Under the pieces are notes generated by a model. It did no database searches. It was not told the DNA's origin and saw only the letters and a program-made list of their open reading frames with translations. 64,000 nucleotides of DNA from Hexactinellida sp. DTS-2022 (Eukaryota > Porifera > Hexactinellida), in the NCBI GenBank assembly GCA_028753945.1, contig JAPNXP010000004.1:4712001-4776000 (forward strand), given 5' to 3'. Shown piece by piece: positions 1 to 10,755 of the stretch (position 1 is the first letter of the stretch; the number at the start of each line of letters is the position of its first letter). Both the position numbers and the translations under genes were made by a program.

Positions 1-143
1 ATAAGCAAAAAGTGCATAAAGGACTCTAATCAAAAGGTAATAATCAGGTGTATATGTGTACAGGACAGATGAAAATTAGAAATGTCTCTCAGGCCAAACA
101 TTATACAAATTTCCATTGGGCTATCAGGCTACACATAAGGTTG

Positions 144-167
144 TTTCAGGCCGCATGCGGCCTGAAA
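144..167. repeat. 24-bp perfect palindrome
   Basis: Every base pairs around the centre of TTTCAGGCCGCA/TGCGGCCTGAAA. It may be a remnant of an inverted-repeat element end; no target duplication was found. Confidence 0.6.
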
Positions 168-194
168 AACCTAGTTTTCGGAACCCTTTACAGT

Positions 195-1030
195 CAGGGC
201 CGGCTTTAGGCACACGCAACACAAGCAATCGCGTGGGGCGCCATGATTTAGGGGGCGAAAAATTGAGGTCATTTTGTGGAAACTGAATTGAACTGCAATG
301 TTTGGATCCCCATTCTAGTTCTGTTTTATTGCTTTTGAGTAACAATAGCTGTGATTAATTTGTTATTTTCAGAAATTGTTCTTTAAATTTTACAACCTTG
401 ATCAATTTAACATTACTAGCATTGTCCAATAAAAGAGTTAGACAAGTCAAATTCTGACGTTTCACTGACTATTATACCTACTATAGTACCCAAATTATTA
501 GAACTATTGACTAGATTCATCTTCATATTAGTAATTAATTATTAATTATCTATTAGGCCAATGTTAATGGTAACATTGTTTCAGCTCCACACGGAGTCTA
601 TCTGAGGATGCGGGAGGGCGGTATATCATTATCATTATCTCATTATTTGATGACGACATAGGTTAATAATTATCTGAGCAAATTTTCCAATTTGTGAGTG
701 CTTATTAATAAAATACGCAATCGCTGGGTAATAATGATTTTAATTGTTTCTAATTTTGTTAATAACTAATTATGGCTATTTTAATGTGTTTTAATAGTTA
801 ACCCTACCATAAAATTGGCAACGAACAGTGGCCTTACTTTGAAATGTAGGTATAGTAATGGAAATAATGATTATAATGACAATATTCGTGCGGGAGTGAT
901 ACCCTACGCGGGCGGTGGAGCTGAAACAAGATTCCAACTAATAGTGGCCTTAAATTAGTATTTGATGGAAAACGCGGGGCGCCAAGATACCTTTTTGCGT
1001 GGGGCGCCGAAAGAGCTAAAGTCGGCACTG
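195..1030. mobile_element. hAT-type non-autonomous DNA transposon
   Basis: The ends are inverted: CAGGGCCGGCTTTAG on the left and the complement CAGTGCCGACTTTAG on the right. A perfect 8-bp target duplication, TTTACAGT, lies at 187-194 and 1031-1038, as is usual for hAT transposition. The 836-bp interior has no convincing transposase. A second, internal inverted pair (TTGTTTCAGCTCCAC) near 577 and 914 suggests a subterminal hairpin or an older nested insert. Confidence 0.9.
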
Positions 1031-1038
1031 TTTACAGT

Positions 1039-2197
1039 GAATGTACGTTGCATTCTTGTATGGTTCCTGGATTTTGCCTTGAACGCCTCGAATGTGAACA
1101 CTCATGTTTGGCACCATCAGTTCTTGGCCAACAACTTTCCAATGTTTTTAATGACAGAGCAATAATGCAGAAAGCCAACAAAGTGCTCTCCAACAACATA
1201 ATCGTAGGCTGCATTAACGAACACACACAGCAAATTGTTCTTTTTACTGACTTCCTCTGATTCATCAACCAGCACACTAATAAATACGATTACTTCTTTG
1301 GCCTTCTCGCGATGTGTGCTGTGATGTGGTTTCCACAGAGTTCTATTAATTCGTTCTGTTTCCTGTTAATAATATGACATCTGTTTCACCGCGAAAGTAA
1401 ATCAGAGCATTGAATGTTTCACTGGTGTCGGTCTACCTCGCAGAGGCAGATTTTGTCGTCCGCAAATAATAAAAGTATAAATAATCTATAATAATTCCTG
1501 CTTGTTACGCTCCACTTTTTCCTTGTATGCTTTCGAAAGCTTTCTGCAATACGTCTTGTTTCCTCTGACACACTGGTGAAATATGTCTACTGATATGCAG
1601 CAGTCAAGTGAACCGAATGGATATGAGATTACTCCAGTCTGTGATAGGTTTTTGAACAAGCCCACCAGAGACAACTATACATACCGATCAATAGAGACCA
1701 TCTTTAGAATGGCTGTAAGATATCGTGTGATACTGTTCATCACAAATACTTTGTCAGTCACAAGTCGTTTTTTCTTTCCAATCAGTTTCAGTGGTGCTTT
1801 CCATCCTCTCGGCGATTTGAATTTCGATGGATGGATATTTTCAAAGAATCAGTTGGAGAATGAATATCAAATATTTTGACGCTTCCATGCCAATGTCTAC
1901 AAACTCGGAATTATCACTGGCCGAGAGGTCCCGTTGCTATACACCTGCATTCTCTGTCTACTTGCAAAGACGATTACTAGAACTCGGTTGGCCTGTATAG
2001 TTTAGATTTGAATATTTTTTGTGGCTACAGCTAGGCCCAGGCTCAAGACCCTCGCTTGCCACTGTTTGTCCCTGTGCTACATTGGTTCGTTTTGTTTTAC
2101 AGGCAGTTTCTGTACCCAATTTCCTAAGCTCATGAGTCTTATGAGTAATTAACAAAACACCTTTGTCAGAGAAAATAAAATTATCAGAGAAAATTTA
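1039..2197. other. Unclassified intergenic sequence
   Basis: This stretch has a somewhat higher GC content than the surrounding intergenic DNA. It contains small open frames on both strands (about 1048-1260 plus, 1583-1879 plus) that resemble nothing I recognise and have no clear start context or splice structure. It may be an old degraded transposon. No gene is called. Confidence 0.3.
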
Positions 2198-2441
2198 ATA
2201 ACCCTATTTCCCCGACTAAGCGCCGGGTCAATAAAAATGGCATTGGTATGATAAAATTAAAACACATTAGTTGATAACTGGAGTGAAAATTCCATTAATT
2301 TTGGCAACTTCGGTGTGAATACTGTCGGTGAGAACCATTCGAAGACCTAAATATTAGATTCTGGATTTTTCAAAAAAAAATCAGGATAAATTTGACTCAC
2401 GAAAAAATAAGCGCCGGGCGCTTATTTGAAACAATACAGTA
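2198..2441. mobile_element. MITE family P copy
   Basis: The left end matches the P pattern (CCCTATTTCCCCGACTAAGC) and the right end holds the inverted GCGCTTATTTGAAAC. Related copies lie at 24185, 39208 and 54888. Confidence 0.6.
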
Positions 2442-2500
2442 CGCTCGTGCGTATAGTGTGTGACCTGCGGGCCCCTGGAACAGACTGGTTATGTTCTGTA

Positions 2501-2637
2501 CATAGGCGTCGTAACCCGCCCGGGTGCCCGGAAGGGTTGCCCCTATGCTACTAATACTATACCCGGAGTTTACCCGGACATTACCCGGAATTTCCGGGCG
2601 GCCCGAAGGATTGACCTTTGCATTTACGACACCTATG
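2501..2637. mobile_element. GC-rich hAT-like MITE, 137 bp
   Basis: Inverted ends CATAGGCGTCGTAA and CATAGGTGTCGTAA (complement) enclose a GC-rich core with repeated CCCGG units. A perfect 8-bp duplication, GTTCTGTA, lies at 2493-2500 and 2638-2645. The open frame crossing it is incidental. Confidence 0.85.
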
Positions 2638-2645
2638 GTTCTGTA

Positions 2646-3301
2646 GACAGATAGCGTTAATCATGTGACTCGAGAGAACCAGGTCAGACTTCTAAGTGAA
2701 ATAAACTGTACCGCTATAGTGAATGAATAGGTCCCAATATACTGAGACCCTATATGTATACGTATTAGCAATGTATGGTTGGTTATTGTAACATTGGTTT
2801 TTATCATATAATTACCCCCCTGTCAAACCTGTAACTATAACTAGCTTATAACAGATTTATTGGAAAGTGAACTTATTACAAATTTACTTCACTTTGTGTG
2901 AGTGGAGTGAGTCAGTATATGACATTGGACGAACGCGAACGAACTATTGTATGCAAAATAACTTGTCCTAATATTTATTTTTGAGTCAAATAATATTTAG
3001 AGAATTTCACAATCATTTCATTAATTAATTAAGGATGTATTCATGAATCATAATCATAATTCCTACTCTTTAATTAAAACTACTAAACTACTGATATATT
3101 TTGGGGAAATATTTACTGATATAAGGTTCCCTAATTAAGCTCAAACTTTCATTACATACATGGATAAGTGATACACGTTATATATCTATATTTATAAGCT
3201 TTTTTTGTACAAAATTTTTTTCTTCATTTATTTTTACAATTAAAATTTATTAATAATTTTTCACCTTCACATAAGTACCTAACTTTCACTTCACAATCAA
3301 C
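2646..3301. other. Intergenic, nothing recognised
   Basis: AT-rich sequence between the GC-rich MITE and the first small gene. It presumably holds that gene's upstream region. No repeat family of this window was recognised. Confidence 0.4.
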
Positions 3302-3309
3302 TATAAAAG
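3302..3309 (+). promoter_or_regulatory. TATA box of the 3340 gene
   Basis: TATAAAAG lies 31-38 bases before the start codon at 3340. A start of transcription 25-30 bases downstream would leave a 5' UTR of about ten bases. Confidence 0.6.
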
Positions 3310-3339
3310 CATTGATATCATTGGTGTTCAGTAAGTAAG

Positions 3340-3702
3340 ATGTCAAACTTGCAAACAAAACCAACAAATGCCGGATTCCATCCTATTCCGGTTCAACCTA
3401 ATCTCAACAACTCACTTACGCCGAATAATTATTCTTCTTTCATGACTCCTCCACCCTATCAATCCCAAGCAGTATCGAGTGTGACCGTACACACCCCAAT
3501 ACAGTCCCAATATATTATCATCATTCCAGTGTCAACCCTCCAAGAAAAGAACATGGATTCTCAAATTCAACCTCATTCTGGTACAGATACCTCCCTCTAC
3601 CAAATCCCGCCAGACAATTATGTATCATTTTATACTCCGCTACGTCATCCAGTGCAAATAGAAAGCTACGAAAGTAGCTTTGGCAATTCCCCCCATAACT
3701 GA
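3340..3702 (+). CDS. Short P/N/Y/Q-rich protein, member 1 of a three-gene family
   Basis: This is an intronless frame of 120 residues that I do not recognise. The sequence is low in complexity and rich in Pro, Asn, Tyr, Ser and Gln. It carries two versions of a short motif, NNYSSFMTPPPY and DNYVSFYTPL, which matches NNYISYHTPLPL in the genes at 4961 and 12307. The helical C-terminal domain of those two genes is absent, so this is either a short family member or a partial duplicate. No signal peptide or membrane segment is visible. The start is supported by a TATA box just upstream. Function unknown; the family link rests on the repeated motif, the shared intronless structure and proximity. 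Confidence 0.55.
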   Translation: MSNLQTKPTNAGFHPIPVQPNLNNSLTPNNYSSFMTPPPYQSQAVSSVTVHTPIQSQYIIIIPVSTLQEKNMDSQIQPHSGTDTSLYQIPPDNYVSFYTPLRHPVQIESYESSFGNSPHN

Positions 3703-3894
3703 GACAAATATACGTATTATGGCGTAGACACGGTACGACCTTGTGTGTTAAACATAAGTTAGTTTTATGGTCCATACTTCATGAGGTTCCTAGGCCCTGG
3801 ATATTTGCATGTTTTGGTTTCCCCATAAAAACGTGAATTAGTATATTATATCGTCTATTCGAGTACCTTTCTAATTGTATTATTTCTTATTTTC

Positions 3895-4215
3895 TAATTT
3901 GTTTGTTTGTTTGTTTGGAATTGATTAAGCAACTTGACCGAGCTATAGACTTGAAATTTGGTAGGGAGTGGGAGTGGGAGTGGGAGAGTACTGTATCTAG
4001 AAACAAGTTTAAATATCTAAAAAAATATTCACATCTTCCCTCCGAAAAAGTGACAAAACCTTTACCAATTATATTCTAGGTTTGTCCAAGTATGAATTTA
4101 CAGCTAGCATTCAATAAATATTTTAAATTGATTTAATTTCACTATCAGTTAAGTGTGCATTATAGAATGCCTATTTTGAGACTGTAATTTAATAGGGTGA
4201 GAGTAAATTCATGTA
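3895..4215 (+). repeat. Dispersed repeat R1, plus orientation
   Basis: After a GTTTGTTTGTTTG tract it runs through GAATTGATTAAGCAACTTG and CTTGAAATTTGGTAGGGAG to CATTATAGAATGCC. The same order appears inverted at 10545-10747. It may be a Helitron-like or other non-TIR element; the ends are not defined. Confidence 0.6.
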
Positions 4216-4864
4216 TCCTGTCATTAGTTTTGTATTCCGTCTGCTAGTCATACATTCTACAATGCATTGTATCGATTTGATAATCATAAATACCAATCTT
4301 TATAACAGTAGTTACCTGCGGTCCCAAACAGAATAATGGCTTTATGGGTCCACAGGGCTGGACAATTCCTAGTGAGGGTAATTATTATATTTGGAGTCTA
4401 ATCTTAGATTTCCATGTATTTTAAGTTTGAAATATGATTCAAATATCGATGTTTGTACAACAATCAATCAATGGTATTATACAGGACAAGCTCTATAATC
4501 TAGATTCTAGAAAATATCTCTCCTCAAATTAATATTGATATACAAAAAATAACATTTATCAACAACACCGGCAACATCTAGATAAATATTTTCTAATAGA
4601 AATGATGTCTAAATATTGCCCGTATTTATTTTGAAGGAATAGAAATATATAATTTGTACAGCAGCAAAGTACTGGTTCCTTTCAATGCACATAATATGCA
4701 TAATGAAATACGATGCCATTATTGTATATAATTTTCCAATTTAACTTTTTAAGAAATTTTAAGTAATACACAGTCTATTTATAACTTTGTTTAGAAAATA
4801 TAGAACGCACGTATATAAGTGCAACAAAACGTAGTCTACTATCTGCTAAATCTCGCAGTTAATG
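4216..4864. other. Intergenic, nothing recognised
   Basis: AT-rich sequence between repeat R1 and the promoter of the gene at 4961. No coding pattern, tandem array or inverted repeat stands out. Confidence 0.4.
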
Positions 4865-4873
4865 TATATAAAT
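4865..4873 (+). promoter_or_regulatory. Candidate TATA box of the 4961 gene
   Basis: TATATAAAT begins 96 bases before the start codon. A second TATATAAAT at about 4947 is too close to the ATG to serve a usual start. Confidence 0.4.
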
Positions 4874-4960
4874 AGCTTTGTATTAAATATATTTTATTTA
4901 ATATATACTACGGTTTATCTGCAAACTACTTGTCATATTAATTAAATATATAAATTCAAG

Positions 4961-5683
4961 ATGAATTCTCCAAATTTTGTGACCGATTCCTCAATCAGAC
5001 ATACACCCCCTAACTACCATTCAGTACAGCCCACCTGCGTAATCGCCATCATTCCATTTCATGCACAAACTTCCAATCTACAAGATTCAAGAATTATTTA
5101 CAAGCAACCAAACCTCCAATTTCCTCAACCGCTTACCCCAAACCAGGCCCCACCCAACAACTATATCTCATATCATACGCCTCTACCGCTACATGCGCAG
5201 GGACAACTGAATAACTATTACTCCTTTAACACAGAATACCAGCCCCCAGCCCCTCATAGCACTCACGTCTCAGAATGTCCCTACTATATGACAGAGATAG
5301 AGAGTCTAGCTGCGAGAGACAGCAATGTCACCAAACAGCTGATAAGTAGCCTTGCCATGCATAAGGCTCCGGAAGTACTGTCCATTTATTCGAACAGACA
5401 CAACTACAAAAGTCTAGTCAAACAAGCCTTGGCTAAATTCAACCTGGGTACTCTGAAACAGTTCGCGATTAAAGGGATTCGAATGCATGAGAGAACGTTC
5501 AACAGGCTGCTAATTAACTTGGTTGCTAAGTTGCAGAGAGGAGACTCAATCGGTGACTTCGTAGATGTGTTAATAAATAAATGGGAAGCACTGACGGTAG
5601 AAACATCAATCGATAATGTGGTTGACATGACAACAGAAAATTTATATAGGGCTCTAGAGGCTGTCAATTATAAAGTACTGTAG
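4961..5683 (+). CDS. Unknown 240-residue protein, member 2 of a three-gene family
   Basis: Intronless, 240 residues, not recognised. The N-terminal third (about 1-105) is rich in Pro, Asn, Gln and Tyr and contains NNYISYHTPLPLHAQGQ. The C-terminal part (about 106-238) starts at SECPYYMTEIESL, is regular, charged and predicted mainly helical, and looks like a folded domain. No signal peptide or membrane segment is seen. From 5116 to 5667 the DNA matches 12450-13001 without a gap at 546 of 552 positions, but upstream codons, UTRs and the last five codons differ. This fits gene conversion or a moved coding cassette better than a simple gene duplication. Function unknown. Confidence 0.75.
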   Translation: MNSPNFVTDSSIRHTPPNYHSVQPTCVIAIIPFHAQTSNLQDSRIIYKQPNLQFPQPLTPNQAPPNNYISYHTPLPLHAQGQLNNYYSFNTEYQPPAPHSTHVSECPYYMTEIESLAARDSNVTKQLISSLAMHKAPEVLSIYSNRHNYKSLVKQALAKFNLGTLKQFAIKGIRMHERTFNRLLINLVAKLQRGDSIGDFVDVLINKWEALTVETSIDNVVDMTTENLYRALEAVNYKVL

Positions 5684-6558
5684 ATAGGAATTATTAACCA
5701 TATGGCTAATTGGCGAACATGCATGGTCATGTTTTATTAATTACAAACACTATATTTGCATGTTTTTAGAGCCTATATACCCATTTCTATGACACCACTC
5801 ATTTAGGTACTGTCTCTCTTATTGTCTCATTTTATATTATTAATTATATACTACTTACTTGTAAATCATCATTAGAAAGATTGTATTACTTTTCCATTCT
5901 TTTTGGGGTTTTCAGTACATCGATTTCCTATATTTCAACAGACGAAGGCTAGAATTAATATTCGACTAGAAATTCAGTTCCACACGTACACATATAAATT
6001 TAAGTTCTTTCGGGGCGCAATGAAAGTATAGCCAACTTGGCGGCCTCAAAGCATGAGGATGAATTCTGCTACTATGATAAAAATAAACATTGCAGACAAT
6101 TTGAATCCGTTGTTTTGCTGTTGAAGATCAAAACAAAGATTTTATTAAGTCCCTAAAATGCATTTTACTTTATCTTTAGTTTGTGTGATTTTTAACCTTT
6201 ATTTCAGTGGATTATGGCAGGATAAAAATGTGTTTTCAGGTCACTTAAATTAATTGTGAATGAAAGCCCAATAGAACAGTAAATTAGTATCTCCCATTCA
6301 TAACTAAACGCATCAGCTATTAAAGTCAGTCTTCTGATAATGTGTTTGGTTTTAATAAATTCATTTGGTAAGCTAATTTCACTTTCTATAACTAATTTAG
6401 AGTAAGTTACATATAGAATTTTATCAAATTATCATCGTGTAATTATTGAGCCATTGAGCTTTCTATGACGAAACCGAAAGTTATAAATGTGTGGAGTCTC
6501 TTTAGCTTATGTTCCAAAATTAATGTAACTTTAAATTTGACGTATTTCCTCTAACACT
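5684..6558. other. Intergenic with a possible hAT remnant
   Basis: Around 6010-6130, wording such as GGGGCGCAATG and ATTCTGCTACTATGATAAAA resembles the interior of the hAT element at 8961-9317. The copy is too worn to bound. No gene is seen. Confidence 0.3.
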
Positions 6559-7110
6559 TATCTATTGACGAGCCCTTCTGCCTCGGTCGCTTCGCGACGG
6601 TTAATTAAACAGCTACGCCAAGGGTGCTCAAACCGTGGCCCGCGAGACCATTCGCTGTGGCCCGCGGATAATTCGCTTCTTTTCAATTATATATACTCTA
6701 CAAATGCATCAATGTTCCTAGTATGAATACAGTATTTGGTAACTATGGTTTGCATTTACGAATTCTATCAATTATTAGATATTATTAGATATTATTAGAT
6801 TGTCCACTTGCTAGAAAACAAGCTGAGTTCAAAAGAGACATCAAATGATTCGAATCCATTCAAAAGATTATAATTTAATTTTAATTCAATAACTTGAATT
6901 TACAAGTAGAATCCATTGTTAATGCAATATGAGGTCAAATAGTATTGCTTGAAAATTGATTAAACTAAAGCCAGAGGCGATCTATGATTTGTGGCCCGTA
7001 AGGCGGAGCCTAATTTTTAAAGTGGCCCGTAGATTTAAAAGTTTGAGCACCCCTGAGCTACGCGGTCTCGCTTTTTCAATAAACAATAAATATTTATGTT
7101 AATAATATGA
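6559..7110. repeat. GC-hairpin repeat split by a hAT insertion
   Basis: The left part carries GGTCGCTTCGCGACGG and GACGAGCCCTTCTGCC. The same words occur on the other strand at 45710-45835. The hAT element at 6619-7055 sits inside it. Outer boundaries are uncertain. Confidence 0.45.
6619..7055. mobile_element. hAT-type non-autonomous element
   Basis: Ends CAAGGGTGCTCAAA and CAGGGGTGCTCAAA (complement) with subterminal GTGGCCCG repeats. A perfect 8-bp duplication, AGCTACGC, lies at 6611-6618 and 7056-7063. No coding capacity. Confidence 0.9.
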
Positions 7111-7440
7111 AAAGATTGAATTCGTAATCGGCATATTGTTTACCTTTTCAAACATTTGGAAGTCTGTAGGTTCATTTTGAATTTTGAATATTTTGTGTAC
7201 AGATTTTTTGTAAACAACAACAATAAATATTCATATTATAAATTTTTAAATTCGAAATTCGAAATCCGCATACTTCTTTATCTATAATAACATTTGGATG
7301 TTGTTTTTTCTCATAAATAAATGCGGTTTCTATTCCCCTATCACTTTAATACAATCTGGACAAACAAACAACAATCAAGTTTTTAATTAATTTTTTTCCA
7401 TTGCAACGCTGGATTCCATTCTCAAATTGTGTCCTTAGTC

Positions 7441-7587
7441 CAGGGGTTTATCTAGGTACCAGCTAGCATCGGTTTAGGTGCAAAAGTGTTTGCAGTGTGA
7501 TTCCATTTAGGTGTCGGGTTGGCACTTAATTTGGTGCCAGGTCTCTGACAAGATTTTTGGCCATAGAAATTCCTGGATAAATCCCTG
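7441..7587. mobile_element. hAT-like MITE, 147 bp
   Basis: Ends CAGGGGTTTATCTAGG and CAGGGATTTATCCAGG (complement). No target duplication is preserved. A matching right end (CCTAGATAAACCCTTGG) lies near 8566. Confidence 0.65.
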
Positions 7588-7678
7588 TTGGTTGGGTACC
7601 GTACATATTTACCTCCTTAAAATAATGCCTCATCTTTGAATTATACCGTTTATGTATTTTGGCTGATACCTAGTTTAC

Positions 7679-8517
7679 CAGGGTTGCCGTGGATATGGAT
7701 ATATCCATGGAGATCTCCATGGATGGATATCGAGTTTTTGTCATATCCATGGATATTGTGGATATCCATTTCAAATTTAACTTCGAAAATATTTCAAACC
7801 AGGGTTCTAAAAAATGAGTGTGAGAATTAAGTAGCCCTGTTTTTTTTTGTCTACCCCCAATTGGTTTACACGCCTAATTTATTTCATCTAATGAGATTAT
7901 TTACTAGCCTTATTATTCTAAAAGAAGGTGATTTTGACCTTTAGTTACGTCAAAAAGCTCAAAATAGTAACTGAATCGAATTTTTATTTCACCTTTGGAA
8001 ACCTTGCATGTCAAAATATATTTGGGAATGCTAATACAGGAAATGTGTACTTTGTTATATTCCTGAGATTGACCTGTCAATCTCCTTAATTTTTACGTCA
8101 CTCCTGAATATTTACTTGCCATGATTTTTATTCTGGTTTTTTCGTTTATCCTACATGCTATACTTTTAGCTTATTAATTAAGCATAGAGGAGACAATTAA
8201 ATTCAAAAAATTAGTCGCGATGGAATTTCAAAATCTAGGATTTGTCATCGAACTCAATAATCTAGTAGAAGCCATCAATAATGACCCAGAAAGAGATGTT
8301 TTGAGGCTTATAGTGATATTTACGAACTTTGATTATATGGTAGTACAATATTTAGTTGATAAATAATAAATATACATAAATTATAGGACTTAGATCTTCT
8401 GGATATTTTCTTGATATTTGGTGTTAGAAATCTATCAATATTCAATGGATATCCACAAAAATGGTCTGGATATGGATATGGATATGGATGCGATTTTACA
8501 TCTCCACGGCAAGCCTG
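7679..8517. mobile_element. hAT-type element, 839 bp
   Basis: Ends CAGGGTTGCCGTGGA and CAGGCTTGCCGTGGA (complement), followed by GGATAT-rich subterminal repeats on both sides. A perfect 8-bp duplication, TAGTTTAC, lies at 7671-7678 and 8518-8525. It has one short internal frame (8220-8366) but no full transposase. Confidence 0.9.
8220..8366 (+). CDS. Small ORF inside a hAT-type element
   Basis: A 48-codon frame starting MEFQNLGFVIELNNL and ending in VVQYLVDK. Its composition is protein-like, with alternating hydrophobic and charged residues, and the frame is open for about 13 more codons upstream of the ATG. It could be a scrap of a transposase exon, a captured host exon or chance. No known family was recognised. 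Confidence 0.2.
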   Translation: MEFQNLGFVIELNNLVEAINNDPERDVLRLIVIFTNFDYMVVQYLVDK

Positions 8518-8960
8518 TAGTTTACCATAATAATTTATCTTCTATAAAAAAAGTGCCGGCCAAGAAAATCCTAGATAAACCCTTGGTCCTTAACAATCAA
8601 GTAACTCTCTTTCGACTCCATTCAGCTATCTGAGTATAATTATACGCATACCGACCCTCTAAAGCGTGATTTGATAAAATTATTCGATATTTATGGTAAA
8701 TAACGGTAAATCAAAAATAATTTTATCAGATTTTTTATAAGAGCGTAATTGCCAACGTAATCGCGAGCATGCAAAATTATTGAGGAATAATTTTTGAAAT
8801 TATTAGTCAAGACAAACATAACATGATTTCTATTAAGACTACTTTTTCAGAACGTCGAATGAATGATATTACGTACGTATTACCATTTTCATATGAGGTA
8901 GTGTTTAATTAAATAATCTACAAATTGAACTCCAAATACAGTTAAATTATTGAAATAGAG

Positions 8961-9317
8961 CAGGGGTGGGCAAAAGGTTCTGTTTCGGGCCGTTGTGAAA
9001 TTTTAGGCTAACTTAGCGGGCCGCAAAAATTTGATGGTATATTCTGCTACTATTATACATTTAAAGTTTAGTTATAAACTATTAATCACGAACTATTCAT
9101 TGTAGTAGGTGACAATAGATTACAAATTTAACATGTCTGAACACTAAGTATTAACCGTGTACCGAAATTGTTATCTTTCATGTGATGCGTGCGCATCAGC
9201 TATGAGGGATTGATTCTAAAGTGCTATGTAAAGTTCAGCGGGCCGCATTCAGTATGATTTGAAACAACTCTCGCGGGCCGCATAAATTTCTCCAGCGGGC
9301 CGCACTTTGCCCACCTG
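8961..9317. mobile_element. hAT-type MITE with GCGGGCCGC subterminal repeats
   Basis: Ends CAGGGGTGGGCAA and CAGGTGGGCAA (complement), the wording common to hAT MITEs in many animals. Flanks share TGAAATAGAG at 8951-8960 and 9318-9327, which contains the 8-bp duplication. Confidence 0.85.
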
Positions 9318-9639
9318 TGAAATAGAGGATATCCAAACTGCAAACATATATTATTTCAATTTCATTACTTCTATATTTTCTGAATATTGCATGTATTATA
9401 TTGTTATGAACAGGGTCGTAGCAGCCAGATTCTAATTGGTCAGGTTGAAATTTCCTAGTCATTCCAAACATGCTATATTATTTTGCTAAATACGTAGTAA
9501 CATGTTCATTTAACAAAATTGGTCCGAGGGACCATTTTTGTCAAATGAAGTTGCTAGCAATTATTATCTAAAATAATACCTTGGTTACAGAGGAATGTAG
9601 TCACATTTTATTGTTAAATTTGAGATATTATCTATACAA

Positions 9640-9704
9640 GCTGCTCGTCCGCGCTACGCGCGTTCTTACAACTTGCACTCGGGCCTGTGGCCCTCGCTTG
9701 TATT
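9640..9704 (+). repeat. Direct repeat pair, copy 1
   Basis: Contains CTACGCGCGTTCTTACAACTT followed by a Gly/Cys-rich-looking CTCGGGCC hairpin. A second copy lies at 10065-10130 in the same orientation. It may be the end of a larger element. Confidence 0.45.
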
Positions 9705-10064
9705 CATGGCAAATACCTTTTCAAATGTTATGCCAGTTGTATTTAAATACTGTGGAATGTAACGGAAATTTAACGAAAATTATACATCCCTTTCCTTACG
9801 TCAATTTTTTGCCATTTTGGAATAAAAACTACGGTCTGTGACATTCGTAATCCTTCTCCCCCCTCGAAAGCATTACGTAACGTTCGAAAGCCTCATACGC
9901 AGGTTAATTATATTACGGGAAATCTTTTAGGAATTATAATAGCTGGCCGCTAGCCTATGTACAAATGACCGTTGTATAGAGTAACCTTTAGCAGATTCTA
10001 CTATACAGTATGTAGGTAGCAGATCCCTACCTTATTGAGCTGGGTCCCCTAAGAAGTATATTTA

Positions 10065-10130
10065 AGCTGATCGACCGCACTACGCGCGTTCTCACAACTT
10101 ATTCTCGAGCCTTCGGTTCTCGCGTGTATT
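10065..10130 (+). repeat. Direct repeat pair, copy 2
   Basis: Contains CTACGCGCGTTCTCACAACTT and CTCGAGCCTTCGGTTCTCGC, paralleling 9640-9704 with clear divergence. The interval between the copies shows no gene. Confidence 0.45.
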
Positions 10131-10544
10131 TACAACAATTTGATTCATTAATTAGATTAGACAAATTTGTTACTTCAGAAAGATAGTAAACAGCTCAAAC
10201 TTTTAGACTAAATCATAATAATATATGCTCATGATTCTCGGTAAATTAATACGTTAATTCTTCCTAAAAAAGTCATTGATACGAAAATTATTCTTAACTG
10301 ACAAATATATCTTTTTCGGGTTTATGAGTAGCAAATCTGAAATCAAATTGATTAATTAATCAAAAGTTTGGAAATGAAGATTTTATAAGGTGGAATGAAA
10401 GGTTTTAGTTTAACTTTTACTAAATAGACTATTTATGCGATTAATGGGACTATTAAAGTACTAAATTTATTAGTTAAATGTATTGACCCAGAATTATTTG
10501 TGTTTATTTTTTCAGCCAATTAAATTGCAGTCTCAGTTGGGCTT

Positions 10545-10747
10545 TCTATAATGCATACACTTAACAGCTGATAGTTTTGTCACCTTTTGAGAGGGAAGAT
10601 ATGAATATTTTTCTTAGATATTAGAACTTGTTCCTAGATACACTATTTCCCAACTCCCTGCCAAATTTCAAGCCTGTAGCTCTTACCAGTTCCTCAATCA
10701 ATTCTGAACAAACAAACAAAAACAAAAAAAATCATTGTGATTTAATA
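10545..10747 (-). repeat. Dispersed repeat R1, minus orientation
   Basis: On the minus strand it reads ATTAAATCACAATGATTTTT, a GTTTG tract, GAATTGATTGAGGAACTGG, then GAAATTTGGCAGGGAGTTGG, as at 3895. It was later split by the foldback element that starts at 10756. Confidence 0.6.
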
Positions 10748-10755
10748 TATAAGAT

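Noticed and set aside
1048-1260. 70-codon frame and its antisense partner at 1032-1277
   Set aside because: No recognisable family, no start or splice context, and it begins next to the hAT target duplication.
2460-2654. Open frame rich in Pro, Gly and Arg
   Set aside because: It is the translation of a GC-rich MITE with its own target duplication.
5404-5667. Minus-strand frame, also at 12738-13001
   Set aside because: Shadow of the conserved coding block of the unknown gene pair; no independent support.
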